Shown one piece after another: positions 35,301 to 45,775 of a stretch of 64,000 nucleotides of DNA. The notes beneath the pieces were generated by a model. The model was not told the origin of the DNA. It did no database searches and saw nothing but the letters and a program-made list of their open reading frames with translations. The stretch is from positions 217,014,444 to 217,078,443 of the forward strand of contig JBAIZL010000001.1 in the NCBI GenBank assembly GCA_036971475.1, in the 5' to 3' direction. The stretch's first letter is position 1, and each line of letters opens with the position of its first letter. Position numbers and translations under genes: made by a program. The DNA is from Prosapia bicincta (Eukaryota; Arthropoda; Insecta; Hemiptera; Cercopidae).

Positions 35301-37133
35301 AGACACAGGTACGCCGCAGAAGGGAAGAGCTGAGAATCTATCATCAAGGACAACCCACATAACCGAATGCTGTCACGTCCAGTTGGTGTCACCACACTTT
35401 CGAACTCTGATAGGATATGATTACCTCCCTGCCCATTTGACCAGAATAGGAGTACTCTCCTCCGCAGACTGCCCGCTCTGCACAGCCCCTGAAGCAATTT
35501 TGAAAACCCAACATCTGTTTGAATGCCAAGGGCTGCAGGACGTCCGTGATGAAGCATATGGCTCCGACTTTAAACATCTCGCCTCCCTCTACTGGACTGC
35601 GCAGCACCGAATGGCTGAAATGCCAAGAGTGGGCGTTGGATAAAGTAAAGTTAGTAAGTTTTATTTAGGTATAATTATATTTATTAATGAAAAATAAAGA
35701 ATGATTCTTGCTCATTTCTTAGAGTTATCATTGTCTTACAATCTCTGATCAAACCTAGATCAGGCTTTGTCAAGCCCTTTCCCAACAAGCAACAGTTCTG
35801 ACCAGTAAAAACTGCTAGAAGATGTAAGCGTTTATAAATATGAAAATTGTGTTGTTAATTTTGTGTGTGTAGAAAGTATATAAGTATGTGTAGTAGTAAA
35901 GTAAGTATTGTCAGTAGTGTTTATGTTAGCCTGAGGTACGGTAAGGGGAGCCAAAACCCTGTTAGTAAGTGAACCTAGTACGCACCCCCTGCAGGTGAAT
36001 GTAAGTGCTGTCGGTAGTGTTTATGTTAGCCTGGGGTACGGTAAGGAGAGCCAAAACCCTGTTAGTAAGTGCACCTAGTATGCACCCCCCTGCAGGTGAA
36101 AGTGAGTGCTGTCGGTGGGGTAATGTTATACTGGAGTACCATGAGGGGAGCCAAACCCCTCTTAATAGGTTCAGAAATTAATAGATTCCTGGATCCCTTG
36201 CAGGAATTTTAAACAAATTATGGGGCGTAAAAGAAAATAATCTTGTATTCATTAAAATGTTCGTTTGTCATGTACCTCCAAGTATGTTTTGAAGCCTCAA
36301 TGTCAAATCATTATGAACTGGAGAATGTTGTTCTATAAGGTAGTATAAATAACAACCTTATACCATTGCCCTTAACAGTGTCACTGTTCTCTTATTGTAG
36401 GTGATTTTTTTTATTTATGAGGGCAGTTTGAAATAGGGTTACAGCAGAGAGATTTATTCAAATATTTATTACATGTGATAGGCATGGTTCCAAACTACAG
36501 GCTTCAAGTTTCCGATTAAAAAATATAGTGTCTCACATATAGTAATTGAATACTCTATTATAGGGGCCTATCTATTACCTTGATGGGATGCAATTTCAAA
36601 CCACAAATAATGTTAGAATCAATTTATAGCAAATGCATTGTGATTGTTCAATCTATTTCTCTGCTTTTCAGAAATGTGTTAACTCTATATTCAACTTTGA
36701 CCTGCGATTTGATATTGATTATTTCAAATCAAGCCCAATATATTGTCTATCTACAGAACCTAGAGAACCATCACTTTTATGATGATGTAACTTTTTAAAA
36801 TTCTGGTCTTCTTAGCAAGCATTTGAACTTCAAAATAGTTTTGGCAGTATTATAAATTCAAAAGTCATTGCTGTCGGATAATTTAATACAACGGGAAATC
36901 ATCGATATATTAGTTTTAATTAGCACAATTAAATGACATAAGATCCTCCGAAAGGCCGTGGGCAGTGCGTTCAAATAAACATAACGAATTATTAACAAAT
37001 ATAAAAAGGAATATTAAATAAATCGTTTACCTGTTATGAGTCAATACAATGACTTAGTGTTACCTCTCATTGGTTCCCTCGGGAAGCTAGCATGTGGCCA
37101 GATGCAGTCCTAATAACCGTCGCACAGCTGTTT

Positions 37134-37199
<66 letters not shown>

Positions 37200-39265
37200 T
37201 TACAGTGAAATTATTTTCATCAAAGGTTCAAAACTAGACGATGGCATTTTATTATGCTTCAGGAGGCACATAAAGTTATGGACTTTTCTCAGTTTACAGT
37301 GTTCTTACAACTGAATTATTTGCCATTTTTAAGCCTTAACTGCAGTTGAGGCCAAGTTTCTGCATTTTTTCCTGTTCTGACTAAAAAGTGCTATTCGGAG
37401 TCTATATTTTATGATCCCTCTATGGGGTTCTGAGTGACTAGTCAATGTGGGATAGCTAGATAACCAAAAGAAGTAGCTAAAGTAATTATAAATTTCTAGC
37501 CAACTATACTACATTCATGCATTTGAATTTCTATTTAAAGTTAAATGTTTTTTCTGTGTTCCAGAATAAGGCTAGGAAACCTTTGGATCACAACAAATTA
37601 GGAAAAGTCAAGAATGTGGAAAGGCATCCATAGAGGTCTTCAATTCATTTAAGTCTTAGAGAGGAAGAGTTGGTTGCACTTTATTACATTGGTCATTATC
37701 TTTACTCATATATATTTGATGTTATATGAATATCCACTACTTTATCAGATGCATGAAACAACCATCCAAATCAAACATTTACTGTTTGACTGTGGTGACT
37801 GATTGATAACGATAGCAGATCCAGGCCTAGTTTTGCTCTTGTGTGTTTTGGGTCAACTTTTTTTTGCATATCTCCTATATTTTTTTCATAGTTTTACAAT
37901 GTTTAGTTGGTCTGCATTAACGATTATTTTATTTAAGAGATGAGAAATATGCCCACTGGAGATAAAACCACAATAGTGCTTAGGAATTGTTTGGAACTGA
38001 TAAAAGGATATAATATTTACATATTTTATAACAATTTTTACTTTGCTTTGCAAAAACAACAAATATCTAATTTCAAAATAGAAAATTGTTTACAAATAAA
38101 GTTTTAATAATTAAATTTTAAATCTAATATAGAAACAAGACTTGTAGAGAATATAAAAAAAAAGAAATACCAATTTTGCATTTTTTTTTTTTTAATTTTA
38201 GTTTATAAGATTGACAACTAGAATTAACAGCTTTTTTTATTAACTTTACAAAAAAACCACTACTTACCGATTTATTCAGCAGACACGTTTTGCGCTAGGC
38301 AGCACATTAATCAATGCTGTGAATTACTGGCAAGACTGTTGCTCAGATGTGTAGTGTTGGTGTGAGTCTGAACACACCTGAGTAACAGTATTGCCAGTAA
38401 TTCACAGCATTGATTAATAAGCTGACCTAGCGCAAAACGTGTCTGCTGAATAAATCAGTAAGTAGTGGTTTTTCTGCAAGGTTAATAAAAAAAAAGTGTA
38501 ATTTCTACAACAAATCTCAAGATGTACAACACAAAAACTGCAAACTAGAATTAGCTACTTATAGATGAGTTTCTCTTATACTTACATCGTTTGTTGAAAA
38601 CTTTTGAAATGAGAAAGGAAGTTTAATTGTAATTCCATCATCATTAATTTGTTTTTTAATGTTTTTACATATTTGGTCAACATATTGATTAAGATTTTTC
38701 CCTACATTGGATTCAAGTCTGAAATAAGAAGCCAGAGCCTTAATTAGAACCTTTTATGTGAAGAAAATACATCTTATTATTTATTGTCATGGATATCTTG
38801 TTATTATACTCATTTTCATATGTATACTGACCTCAAGACCAAAACACAGTTCTAAGATATATTGAAAAAATATATATTTATACAAAATTTACAATGTTTC
38901 AATTATAACCTAACAGTAGAGCACCTACATTTTAAATAGTTTTTATATTACTGGATATTTTGAAAATGTTGAAATTATGACAAGCGTTTTGCCATCTTTT
39001 TATAAAGTGATAAGCCACTTATAATACATTATTTAATTACACAATTTCTTTTGTATTTTGTAGTATGGTGTTTTTTTAACCTGTGGAGATAAATAAATAC
39101 TGTTACTGAATAATTAGACATTTACCTGTCACCGCCACCATTCTCCTTCACTACATTGGTGATGTACACACTTTTTGCAATTGCAAAACTTACATTCCAA
39201 ATATAGAGCAAAAGTATTAAATGAAGCATTCTTAGTAAAGCTTCTTGTAACCTTATCATTGCCAT
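29217..39265 (-). CDS. Secreted group-7 allergen-like (TULIP-type) protein, 3' end not found
   Basis: Four exons read leftward: 39265-39126, 38718-38586, 32987-32832, 29365-29217. All introns are GT..AG and phases close (2, 0, 0, 2 at exon ends). The encoded 192 residues start with a hydrophobic signal peptide (LLRMLHLILLLYIWNVSFA). They continue with a block resembling the Grp7 allergen family (NLNQYVDQICKNI, then DGITIKLPFSF), then SFQTNGDANIKYINKVLTLSS, then a YDAEMQLSGFG segment, a beta-strand-rich pattern like that of lipid-binding TULIP/BPI folds. Family members are secreted insect or mite proteins that probably bind hydrophobic ligands. Exon 4 ends with GG in phase 2, so at least one more exon is needed; I did not find it to the left. 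Could instead be another JHBP-like subfamily. Confidence 0.72.
29653..29800. repeat. Small inverted-repeat element
   Basis: Arms of about 45 bp (ttaaaaatacttaacttagt ... aattgcttac facing gtaagcaattgc ... ttaagtatttttaa) around a 55-bp centre. The centre holds a GTTTTGAAACGC string like the PLE hammerhead 3' half, but the box is not recognisable. Confidence 0.7.
30150..30722 (+). repeat. Interspersed SINE-like repeat, copy 2, with tRNA-like head
   Basis: Contains GTTGGCTCAGTGCCAAAGTG (A-box-like) and AGTTCAAATCCGACC (B-box-like) at about 30514-30575, spaced as in a tRNA-derived SINE. Downstream body matches the copy at 27.9 kb. The PLE foldback at 30.72-31.06 kb is inserted in its TA tract. 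Confidence 0.6.
30722..31060. mobile_element. PLE-derived foldback with flanking (TA)n
   Basis: Inverted arms 30779-30890 and 30885-30990 (tccattcattctgcagtgcataaaatcg-type facing its complement, centre GACTTGCTC). TA runs at 30725-30760 and 31035-31057. Both arms hold a hairpin GCTAGA/TCTAGC followed by GAA(A). A single-arm relative lies at 58340-58470. Confidence 0.8.
31795..31960 (-). repeat. SINE-like repeat, inverted copy
   Basis: Reverse complement of the 3' half of the repeat at 30.6-31.1 kb (caattccttctatta, tcgttaataaaatac, aatacctgatgttaatacag). Together with copy 2 this could form a large hairpin. Confidence 0.65.
31960..32830. other. Group-7-like gene intron 3, unassigned part
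   Basis: AT-rich. A short relict of the SINE-like family (gacctaagtaggaattgac) is near 32214. Nothing else is supported. Confidence 0.45.
32832..32987 (-). CDS. Group-7-like gene exon 3
   Basis: Exactly 52 codons, phase 0 on both sides: TYTILFSPEVVLRLLNGKIS, NITSFQTNGDANIKY, INKVLTLSSGIKLDSVI. The pattern LxxGKISxxxSxxxxGDAxIxY matches the conserved core strands of the group-7 family as I know it. Confidence 0.78.
33840..34085 (+). repeat. Probable PLE or LTR terminal fragment
   Basis: Holds a TATAAAATAAATG box (33947) followed by a CCTCTGAAAAAGATTGC... hairpin that resembles the PLE hammerhead layout, but with CTGAAAA and GCAA in place of conserved boxes. Ends where the LINE copy begins. 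Confidence 0.4.
34085..35645 (+). mobile_element. Second copy of the LINE, 5'-truncated
   Basis: Same element as at 3662-6808, starting within the reverse transcriptase thumb (VNLNFLNKELQKQDIAKYLG) and running through RNase H to the CPLC/HLFEC motif and the GGATAAAG tail. It fills gaps in the first copy (for example the segment ASNTTKLDRVQNTALRVIMC at about 34410) and has fewer frameshifts. Confidence 0.9.
34394..35643 (+). pseudogene. LINE ORF2 C-terminal part: connection, RNase H, zinc motif
   Basis: Three overlapping frames: 34394-34951 (TALRVIMCGAKSCPIAAMEA, LRYPPSNWLHIYNDGSC-like), 34806-35333 ([46 protein letters not shown]) and 35383-35643 (CPLCTAPEAILKTQHLFEC). The first RNase H Asp is changed: YNDGS in place of YTDGS keeps the Asp. 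Two frameshifts and a stop make it inactive. Confidence 0.87.
35895..36170. repeat. Tandem repeat, about 105-bp unit, 2.6 copies
   Basis: Unit includes GTAGTGTTTATGTTAGCCTG, GGTACGGTAAGGGGAGCC, AAAACCCTGTTAGTAAGTG and CACCCCCTGCAGGTGAA. Copies begin near 35900, 36003 and 36105; the last is divergent. Confidence 0.85.
36180..37136. other. Group-7-like gene intron 2, unassigned part
   Basis: No gene or element recognised; ends at a long TA tract. Confidence 0.45.
37137..37197. repeat. (TA)n microsatellite
   Basis: About 30 TA units with no PLE sequence attached, unlike most TA tracts in this window. Confidence 0.95.
38230..38490. mobile_element. PLE-derived foldback (same family as the 3.2/7.3 kb arms)
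   Basis: Arms about 38240-38360 and 38372-38488, inverted (gatttattcagcagacacgt facing acgtgtctgctgaataaatc). Each arm holds stem I CAGCA/TGCTG, a TTGATTAA-T box-like stretch, a hairpin GTGCT..AGCGC (left arm) and AAAA-CGTG-UC. Confidence 0.8.
38586..38718 (-). CDS. Group-7-like gene exon 2
   Basis: 45 codons including the split Arg: RLESNVGKNLNQYVDQ, ICKNIKKQINDDGI, TIKLPFSFQKFSTND. Acceptor ttcag, donor gtaag. The amphipathic helix followed by a proline-containing strand is the part most like the group-7 family N-terminus. Confidence 0.78.
39126..39265 (-). CDS. Group-7-like gene exon 1 (signal peptide)
   Basis: Encodes MAMIRLQEALLRMLHLILLL and YIWNVSFAIA followed by KSVYITNVVKENGGGD. A second in-frame Met is at residue 3, so the start could shift by two codons. 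Donor gtaaat follows directly. Confidence 0.78.
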
Positions 39266-39299
39266 GCTTACTTTATCCAATCTGGTATCTCAAGTGAAT

Positions 39300-40090
39300 T
39301 TATAGAGCAATTTGTGAAAATGATATCATTCTATTTTAACAGTAAGTTTTCCTTGATGTTTTTTTTCAAATATCAATTACAACACTCTAAGATGATTAAT
39401 TTAACAGATAATGTTTTAAACTTTATCCATTTGAAAATGTGCATTCAACAGATGTTTTAAACTTTACCCATTTGAAAATGTGCATTAAGTTATAAACTTA
39501 AATTTATAATCTCTACCCCTTTTTTTTATTGTTACAAATTAGATGTTTGTTACCTTATGTATTTTATATAACTAAACACTGAAATAAATGTTTAAAAATT
39601 CACAAAAACAAAAAATGAAAAATATTTCATTAGTTTGTATATAAATTTGATCTTTTGATAAATTTATCATTGATTGTAATAACTATTCAATAGGTCTGAA
39701 GTTTCAGTACATTAAATTTGTGAAACATTTAATATTTATTATAGAAAATATTTTCTTTAAAACAAAGTAAAAAGTAGTATATATAACAGAATACTCTTAG
39801 CCATGTAGTCTAATACAGTTTAAAGATAATCTGGTGAAATGAAACACATCAGATCAAAAAGAGAAGGATTCCGGCCCAATACCAGTAAAGAGACCTGAAA
39901 AGTGAGAACTCTTGAAGGTTATATCAAATCTACAGCTCGTAACCCGAGAATGCCTGTGTATTGTGAAACTTTTGTTATTCTTAAAAATTATTAATCATAA
40001 AAAGTTTTCTGAATTTATTTTTTAAAAGAAGCATTAATGTTTCAAGGTTATTCATGATTTATTATGTAGACTATTAAAATTATCTACCAG
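39300..40090. other. Region upstream of the group-7-like gene
   Basis: Would contain the promoter of the - strand gene starting at 39265. No TATA box or initiator could be singled out in this AT-rich sequence. Confidence 0.4.
39405..39490. repeat. Tandem duplication of about 43 bp
   Basis: ACAGATgttttaaactttaTCC-type unit occurs twice (cagataatgttttaaactttatccatttgaaaa and cagatgttttaaactttacccatttgaaaa). Confidence 0.8.
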
Positions 40091-40091
40091 T

Positions 40092-40730
40092 ACCGGGAGA
40101 CCGAGCTTTGCTCGGATGAAACAGAAAATTTATAGTAAGTTTTTAAGTAAAATTTGAAAAAAGTTATTTATATACACAATACAAATACATTTCATGTACA
40201 CAAAATAAACACATTTTAATACACAATATATCATATCGTACGTGTTAACTTCCTTATTGTTTGAGTTGTCTGTTCAAATTGAAGGAGTATTAGAGCAATT
40301 GTTCAGAACTTCTTTCTATACTTCGTTGCGGGTGTGTGTGGGATTGGATGACAGTAAATATGGAGTTCCATAACGATAACGTGGTAACTCTATGGTCCAC
40401 TAGGGTTGAATCCCAAATTTTCCCAAGATTGAGACCAGTGCTAATCGAATTCTTGTGGCCAAAAACCCAAAAATTCTTGGGCAAAAAAAAAGTTTGTCCA
40501 GGCCCGTGCTAATTTCTATGAGGATAACATGGGATCTCTTGGAGTTACTGGGGCGGAATCCTGAATTTTCCCAGGTTTGAGACCAGTGCTAATCGAATTC
40601 CTCTAACTAAAAACCCAAAATCCTTGGGCAAAAAAATATGTTTGTCCAGGTCCATGCTTGTTTTTATAATAAATATGTAACATTAAAATGAGCACTAGTT
40701 TCTACTACAAAAAAAAAAAAAAAAAAAAAA
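40092..40730. repeat. Repeat with tandem segment and poly(A) tail
   Basis: Starts near a palindrome GACCGAGCTTTGCTCGG (40101-40117), contains a duplicated segment of about 170 bp (TTTTCCCA, GACCAGTGCTAATCGAATTC; first copy about 40370-40500, second about 40550-40665) and ends in a 23-base A run at 40709-40731. Looks like the 3' part of a retroposed element; family not recognised. Confidence 0.45.
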
Positions 40731-40739
40731 ATTGTAACA

Positions 40740-41650
40740 ATATAGGAAAAGGTTGAAGATGAGAAGAATCAAGTCTCTGGTGCTAGAGGAGTCAATGGTA
40801 CACGCTCAGGGTCTGTCTACAAAGTATAATTGGTTGATCTTGGGAAAGTCACACAAATGCATTACAGTGTGTATTGCCAGATCCAAATAACCAGAAATGG
40901 TGTCTTTCTAGTAGTGCCATTTGTAAAGTCTGTCTAAAGAGCCATTCGTGGTTACTGTAAAATGAGCCAAAATGTTTGTAGTGGTCACAATTACTGGACT
41001 TTTTAGGGTATTCATATAAAATTCAAAACTTGTTCTTATTGTTTTAAGAAAATAAAATACGTGTCAAAAGAAGGAGGATGAAAATGGGTTTTGATAAAAT
41101 AGTTACTTTTATAAACCAAAGTCTAGACAGAAATATTAATTTATTTTCTAAAATGGTAAAAAAAGATAAAATAATATTGTTATTGATTAGTGTTAAATAT
41201 TAGAATCTTATCTTATATTAGAATCAAGGTACACAAAATTCTTGTTTTAGAATCCTATAATTATAAATTTTATTGAGCTTGCATAACAATTTTTTGTTAT
41301 GAATTTCATCATTGTTTGTTTGTTTCAAGAGAGTTTCCTTTTTTATGTATGATATACCAGAGCATTTCGATTTCTAAGAAATATTTATCAGTCAGTAGCA
41401 GATGTTTCTTGTCTGTTGTATTGTGTCAATAAGAAATCTGCCTTCATCTGAGTTGATCTTTTGTGGGAAGTAAGTGAGATCAAGGTTATTATTAAATTTA
41501 AAAGCAACTTAGTGTAAAAATATATGTAAATGTTTTTTTTATAATTATTAGACTTTTGTGTATATTTGGTGTGAAAAAAAATAATGAAAGCCTGATCCAT
41601 ACAAACTTAAAATAGTAAGTAACTTTGAATTTGTTTTTAATAATTATTAC
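40740..41650. other. Unassigned intergenic sequence
   Basis: No ORF with recognisable family features. Confidence 0.45.
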
Positions 41651-41654
41651 AAAT

Positions 41655-41775
41655 ATTAATCACTTAAACAATAGTTTATGACTATCCGAACTTTAAATTT
41701 AGTAAATCTGTTACAACTTACTGAGACAGAACGTTTTTGATCGCTATGTGCCGATCTTCATCAGTGTCTTCTGCA
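41655..41775 (-). mobile_element. PLE-D terminal fragment
   Basis: Same sequence as the ends of the PLE at 50.2-51.45 kb (caatagtttatgactatccg, then tgagacagaacgtttttgatcg). It abuts the piggyBac remnant on the right. Confidence 0.8.
41724..41769 (-). ncRNA. Hammerhead ribozyme candidate of PLE-D, G12 mutated
   Basis: - strand: stem I AGACA / TGTCT (5 of 5), box CTGATGA perfect, extra A, stem II GATCG / CGATC perfect with an 8-nt loop, AAAA where GAAA is expected, palindromic ACGT, UC. The copy at 51372 keeps GAAA. Confidence 0.68.
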
Positions 41776-43150
41776 GAGTTTTTCAATGAAATCGTAAAAT
41801 GTACAAACGTATGGATTACGAAAAATAAACATAACTATTGTAGAGAAAAGGACTGTCTCCTAACGAGTGTTGAAGAAATAAGAGCTTTCTTTGGCATATT
41901 GTATATGGCAGGTGTACTCAGAGCATCCCACCTGAACCTAGAAGACCTTTGGTCTACAGATGGTCTAGGAGTCGAGTTTTTCCGCACTTGCATGTCTATA
42001 ATAAGGTTAAATTTTTTACTCCGTGACGATATAAACACTAGGGATGAGAGGAAACTAGTGGACAAGTTAGAACCTATAAAAGATGTGTTTCAAAGTTTTG
42101 TTGAGAAGTGCAAAAAATACTATGTGAATAAGTGAATTTGCTACGGTAGACGAAATGTTGGAATCATTTAGAGGGCACTGTTTAGACAATACATAAAGAA
42201 TACGCCTGCCAAATATGGAGGGAAGATATTTTTTATGGTTTGTGCAAAATCATTCTATACGTCAAACATGGAAATTTACCCCGGTAAGTAACCAGAGGGC
42301 TCATACAGAGTGGATAATTCAGGTAAAAACGTTGTGGAAAGACTAATTCAACCAATTGCAGGAACTGGGCGCAATGTAACAGTAGATAACTGGTTTTGTT
42401 CAATTCCTTTGTGCCTCAATTTCCAGAATAAGTATAGACTAACACTTGTCGGCACCCTAAGACAAAATAAAAAAGAAATCCCGCCACCTTTTCATCACAC
42501 CAGGGAAAGAGAAGTTGGAACTAGTACTTTTGGCTTCAAATATGAATGGACCATGGTTTCTTTCAAAACTAAATGAAACAAAACTGTAGTGTTGTTATCA
42601 TCAATGCACGATAATGGTCCAGTGGATAACAACGAAAATTCTGCCACTTTTGGAAAACCGGACATTATTTTATTATATAATGCCACAAACGGAGGTGTAG
42701 ATACCATAGAAAAGTACGAGGCAACTTATTCGGTCTCAAGGCTAACCAACTGCTGGTCAATGAAAATTTGTTATTCAATGTTGAATGTTAGAGCGTTGAA
42801 TAGTTTTATAATACTAAACCAGAACACAAATCAGCCTAGAGTGAATAGGAGAAAATTATTCAAGACTTGTCAAAACAATTGTGTTGAGACTATATGGTAT
42901 CTCGTCTAACTGTAAAGAGTCTGCCTCAAAACATGAAAAGCAGAATTCAGCAAATCATGGGGATGGAATAGGACCATCAGCGAATACAATCAGAGAGGCC
43001 GATGTTACATTTGTGATCAAAAAAAGAATCGTTCAACTCAAACTTGATGTGGTAATTGTATGTTTTTCATATACAAGCAGCATGCAGCACCTGCTCGTGT
43101 GAAGTGCATTCAAACTGAAGAATTTGTAGAAGAAATCAGTGGTGACTAGT
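41776..43150 (+). pseudogene. piggyBac transposase remnant
   Basis: Broken frames 41776-42135, 42310-42576, 42589-42900: EIRAFFGILYMAGVLRASHL, RTCMSIIRLNFLLRDDINTR, NVTVDNWFCSIPLCLNFQNK (second catalytic Asp), GTLRQNKKEIPPPF, KPDIILLYNATNGGVDTIEK (third catalytic Asp). The C-terminal Cys-rich domain (RCYICDQKKN, CGNC) is at about 42995-43105. The 5' end is cut by PLE sequence. Multiple stops; no terminal repeats found. Confidence 0.88.
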
Positions 43151-43678
43151 GAGTTTAGAAACGGACAATTACAAGTTGTTTTTGCAACAAAGACTGTTTC
43201 TGATAGTTTTATTTTACACTTGAAACAGTTGTGTTATAAAGTCAATTTGTAGAGTTATATATTTGAAGTAAAACATTCCTAATTTTCACTATATATTATA
43301 ATTACTTTCATACTTTTATACAATGGCAATTAAAAGTTTTTTTATGTTTAGACTATGAATTACTTTATATAATAAATAATAAAATAACTGCAAATGCCTC
43401 TTCCATAGTGAAAACAGTGATCTAGTATAGATTTTACAATTCAAAATATATTTAGAAATATGACGTTTAGAAATTCAAAATTGTTCAATAATGATTTTTA
43501 ATTTGTTTACAACGTGTTTATATAGTATTTAATGGTAAAGTCACCCTAATATAAAAACGAAAACCATTTAAATTTTAAACGAGTTTTTGTGGAATAAAAC
43601 TCTGCAAGTGCCCTGTTTGAAATGCTACGCGCCCTCTTGAAGGTTAAGTTAATATTATAAGATAGAAATTTGTAATAT
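43150..43678. other. Unassigned sequence between piggyBac remnant and MITE
   Basis: AT-rich, no gene recognised. Confidence 0.45.
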
Positions 43679-43686
43679 CTTAGTTT

Positions 43687-44577
43687 GGTAATTATTCCGA
43701 CGTGCGACTACTGCTATTTTCGTGAATGTTTTTTACTTTTCTTATGGATTTTTACGTCCTAAACACGAATCCAACATTAATAATTGTCGCTGACGCCATT
43801 TTTTTAAAATATACTTAAAAACATAACCTTTATTGACGTAGGTTCCGACGTGCTACTACCGCTATTCCGACGTACGACTACAGCTATTTTCGTGAATTAC
43901 CTACGAATGACTACCTATGAAGTATCCAGTCAGGATAGATTTGGTTATAATTGTATTCAATTTCACTATATACCTATATTGAAATATACATACAAAGTAA
44001 TCAGTCAGGATGGATTTGGTTATAGTTTTATACAACATTACTATATATACCTACATTAAAATATACCTATGAAGTATCAAGTCAGGATAGATTTGGTTAA
44101 AATTTAATAAAAATAGATAGTAATTCTGAATAAAATTATTACCAAATATAACCTGACTGGATACTTTGTAGGTATATTTTAATGTAGGTATATAGTAATG
44201 TATAAAATTACAGATCTAGACGTAGTGCAGTGCGCTGTAGCAACTGCGCGCTCGGTTCACACTATAGGCCTACATATCATTACAATCTAACATTTAAAAT
44301 GTGAAATAAAGTAACTTTCACAAAAATACATAAAAATGTAGGGAACGTACATATGTAAAAACGTGAAAATACATAAGAAAAGTAAAAACAAATTCACGGA
44401 AATAGCGTTGGTCGTACGTCAATAAAGGTTAGTTTAGGTTATGTTTTTTAAGTATATTTTAAAACAACGGCGTCAGCGACAAAAATAATGTTGGATTCGT
44501 GTCTATGACGTAAAAATACATAAGAAAAGTAAAAAAATTCACGAAAATAGCGGTAGTCGCACGTCGGAATAATTACC
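43687..44577. mobile_element. MITE with 8-bp target duplication (hAT-like size)
   Basis: Terminal inverted repeats start GGTAATTATTCCGACGTGCG and extend about 170 bp. Direct duplication CTTAGTTT at 43679-43686 and 44578-44585. Inside are three direct copies (43905-44110) and one or two inverted copies (44130-44215) of the GTCAGGATAGATTTGGTT unit. No ORF. Confidence 0.85.
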
Positions 44578-44589
44578 CTTAGTTTTATA

Positions 44590-45717
44590 TAGCCTACTTA
44601 TTGTTGACATCATCATCTGGTAAATCAATTTTTAATCGCACATCAACGTTTTGCCTGTATGTTTACAACAAATACAAGGTTTATCTTTCTTGTTTCTAGG
44701 GTATATCTTTTTAATCTTTCTAGAATCAATTTTTTTACTCCTACAACCAGTAATACTTTCTTCGTCGCTTTTCTTTAAGACATAATCCACAGTAAACTGA
44801 CTTAAAAGTTATATTAATGAAATAAAACAGAGTAAATTAAATGAATATTGCAGTACATATTAAACATAACCTATGTGAGGTATATTATTATGACTATGCG
44901 ACTATGTTCAAAACAGCTGCTCCTTAAATTATATCTGTTATACCTTGCCCAAATTGGATAAAAATGAACTAACATGTGTCCGTATGGAATTTACCATGTT
45001 ATGTAACACTGTAAATATAAAATTTGTACAGCTTTTGTAATACAAATAATCATAAAACTCATTATTTGTAAAAAAATATTACTTGGGCCAATTTAAAAGT
45101 AACTTTTTGTATATTTTTTTCTGAACAAATAAAAATTATACCACATCTGTAAATCTATATAAAGGAGGATGTAATATTCTCCTTATTCTGAAATATTATT
45201 ACTTTTGCTTGAATATTATGGACTTGTGCTTATAATTAATATTTCTGAATTTGTGCATTAACCAAAAATTCAAGGAAGAACACGAGATTATTTTAAAATT
45301 TGAAGTATAAATCGGTATTGATAAACAGAAATATCATCTTGGTCATCTTCAGTATTTCGGAAAACAGATGTTTTCATAGCGTCCATTCCAACAGTTGTAT
45401 GACAAGATTGACAACTATACCTGGTTGTGAATGAAAAACTATTAGTAGATTATTGTGACATTTGATGAATGAAGTTACATTTGTAATATTTTGTAGTCCA
45501 TGGTTTTTTCTGTAAATTAATATTTAAAATAATCGTTTATGAATAGTTTGGTGTGACAATGTGAAAACAAAATTGTTGTAGTTTGCTTGATTTTTTATGT
45601 ATATTATTAGTTCCGTTTATTTATATTTTATTTTGTATGAAGGGAAACGTAACTTATCTCAAAATAAAACATTTCTTTATTGTTAGCTAGTATAAGTTAG
45701 AATTTTATGAATTAAAA
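44590..45717. other. Intergenic sequence and probable ebi 5' region
   Basis: A - strand fragment at about 44610-44800 has a CICC..C Cys pattern, probably a transposase tail. Otherwise nothing is recognised. The ebi promoter should lie at the right end. Confidence 0.4.
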
Positions 45718-45775
45718 ATGAGTTTCTCCAGTGATGAAGTAAACTTTCTTGTTTACCGCTATCTTCAAGAATCAG
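45718..45775 (+). CDS. ebi: ebi exon 1 (start, LisH)
   Basis: [19 protein letters not shown] plus first base of Gly, then gtaag at 45776. The start ATG matches the family's conserved N-terminus. The AT-rich segment just upstream (about 45600-45717) is the likely 5' UTR; no core promoter was recognised. Confidence 0.94.

Noticed and set aside
40101..40117. Perfect palindrome GACCGAGCTTTGCTCGG as a possible Helitron 3' hairpin
   Set aside because: No CTRR terminus or matching 5' TC end was found next to it.
44610..44800. - strand fragment with KPCICCKHTGKTLMCD
   Set aside because: Short, no start or splice context, and could equally be a transposase tail; not called as a gene.
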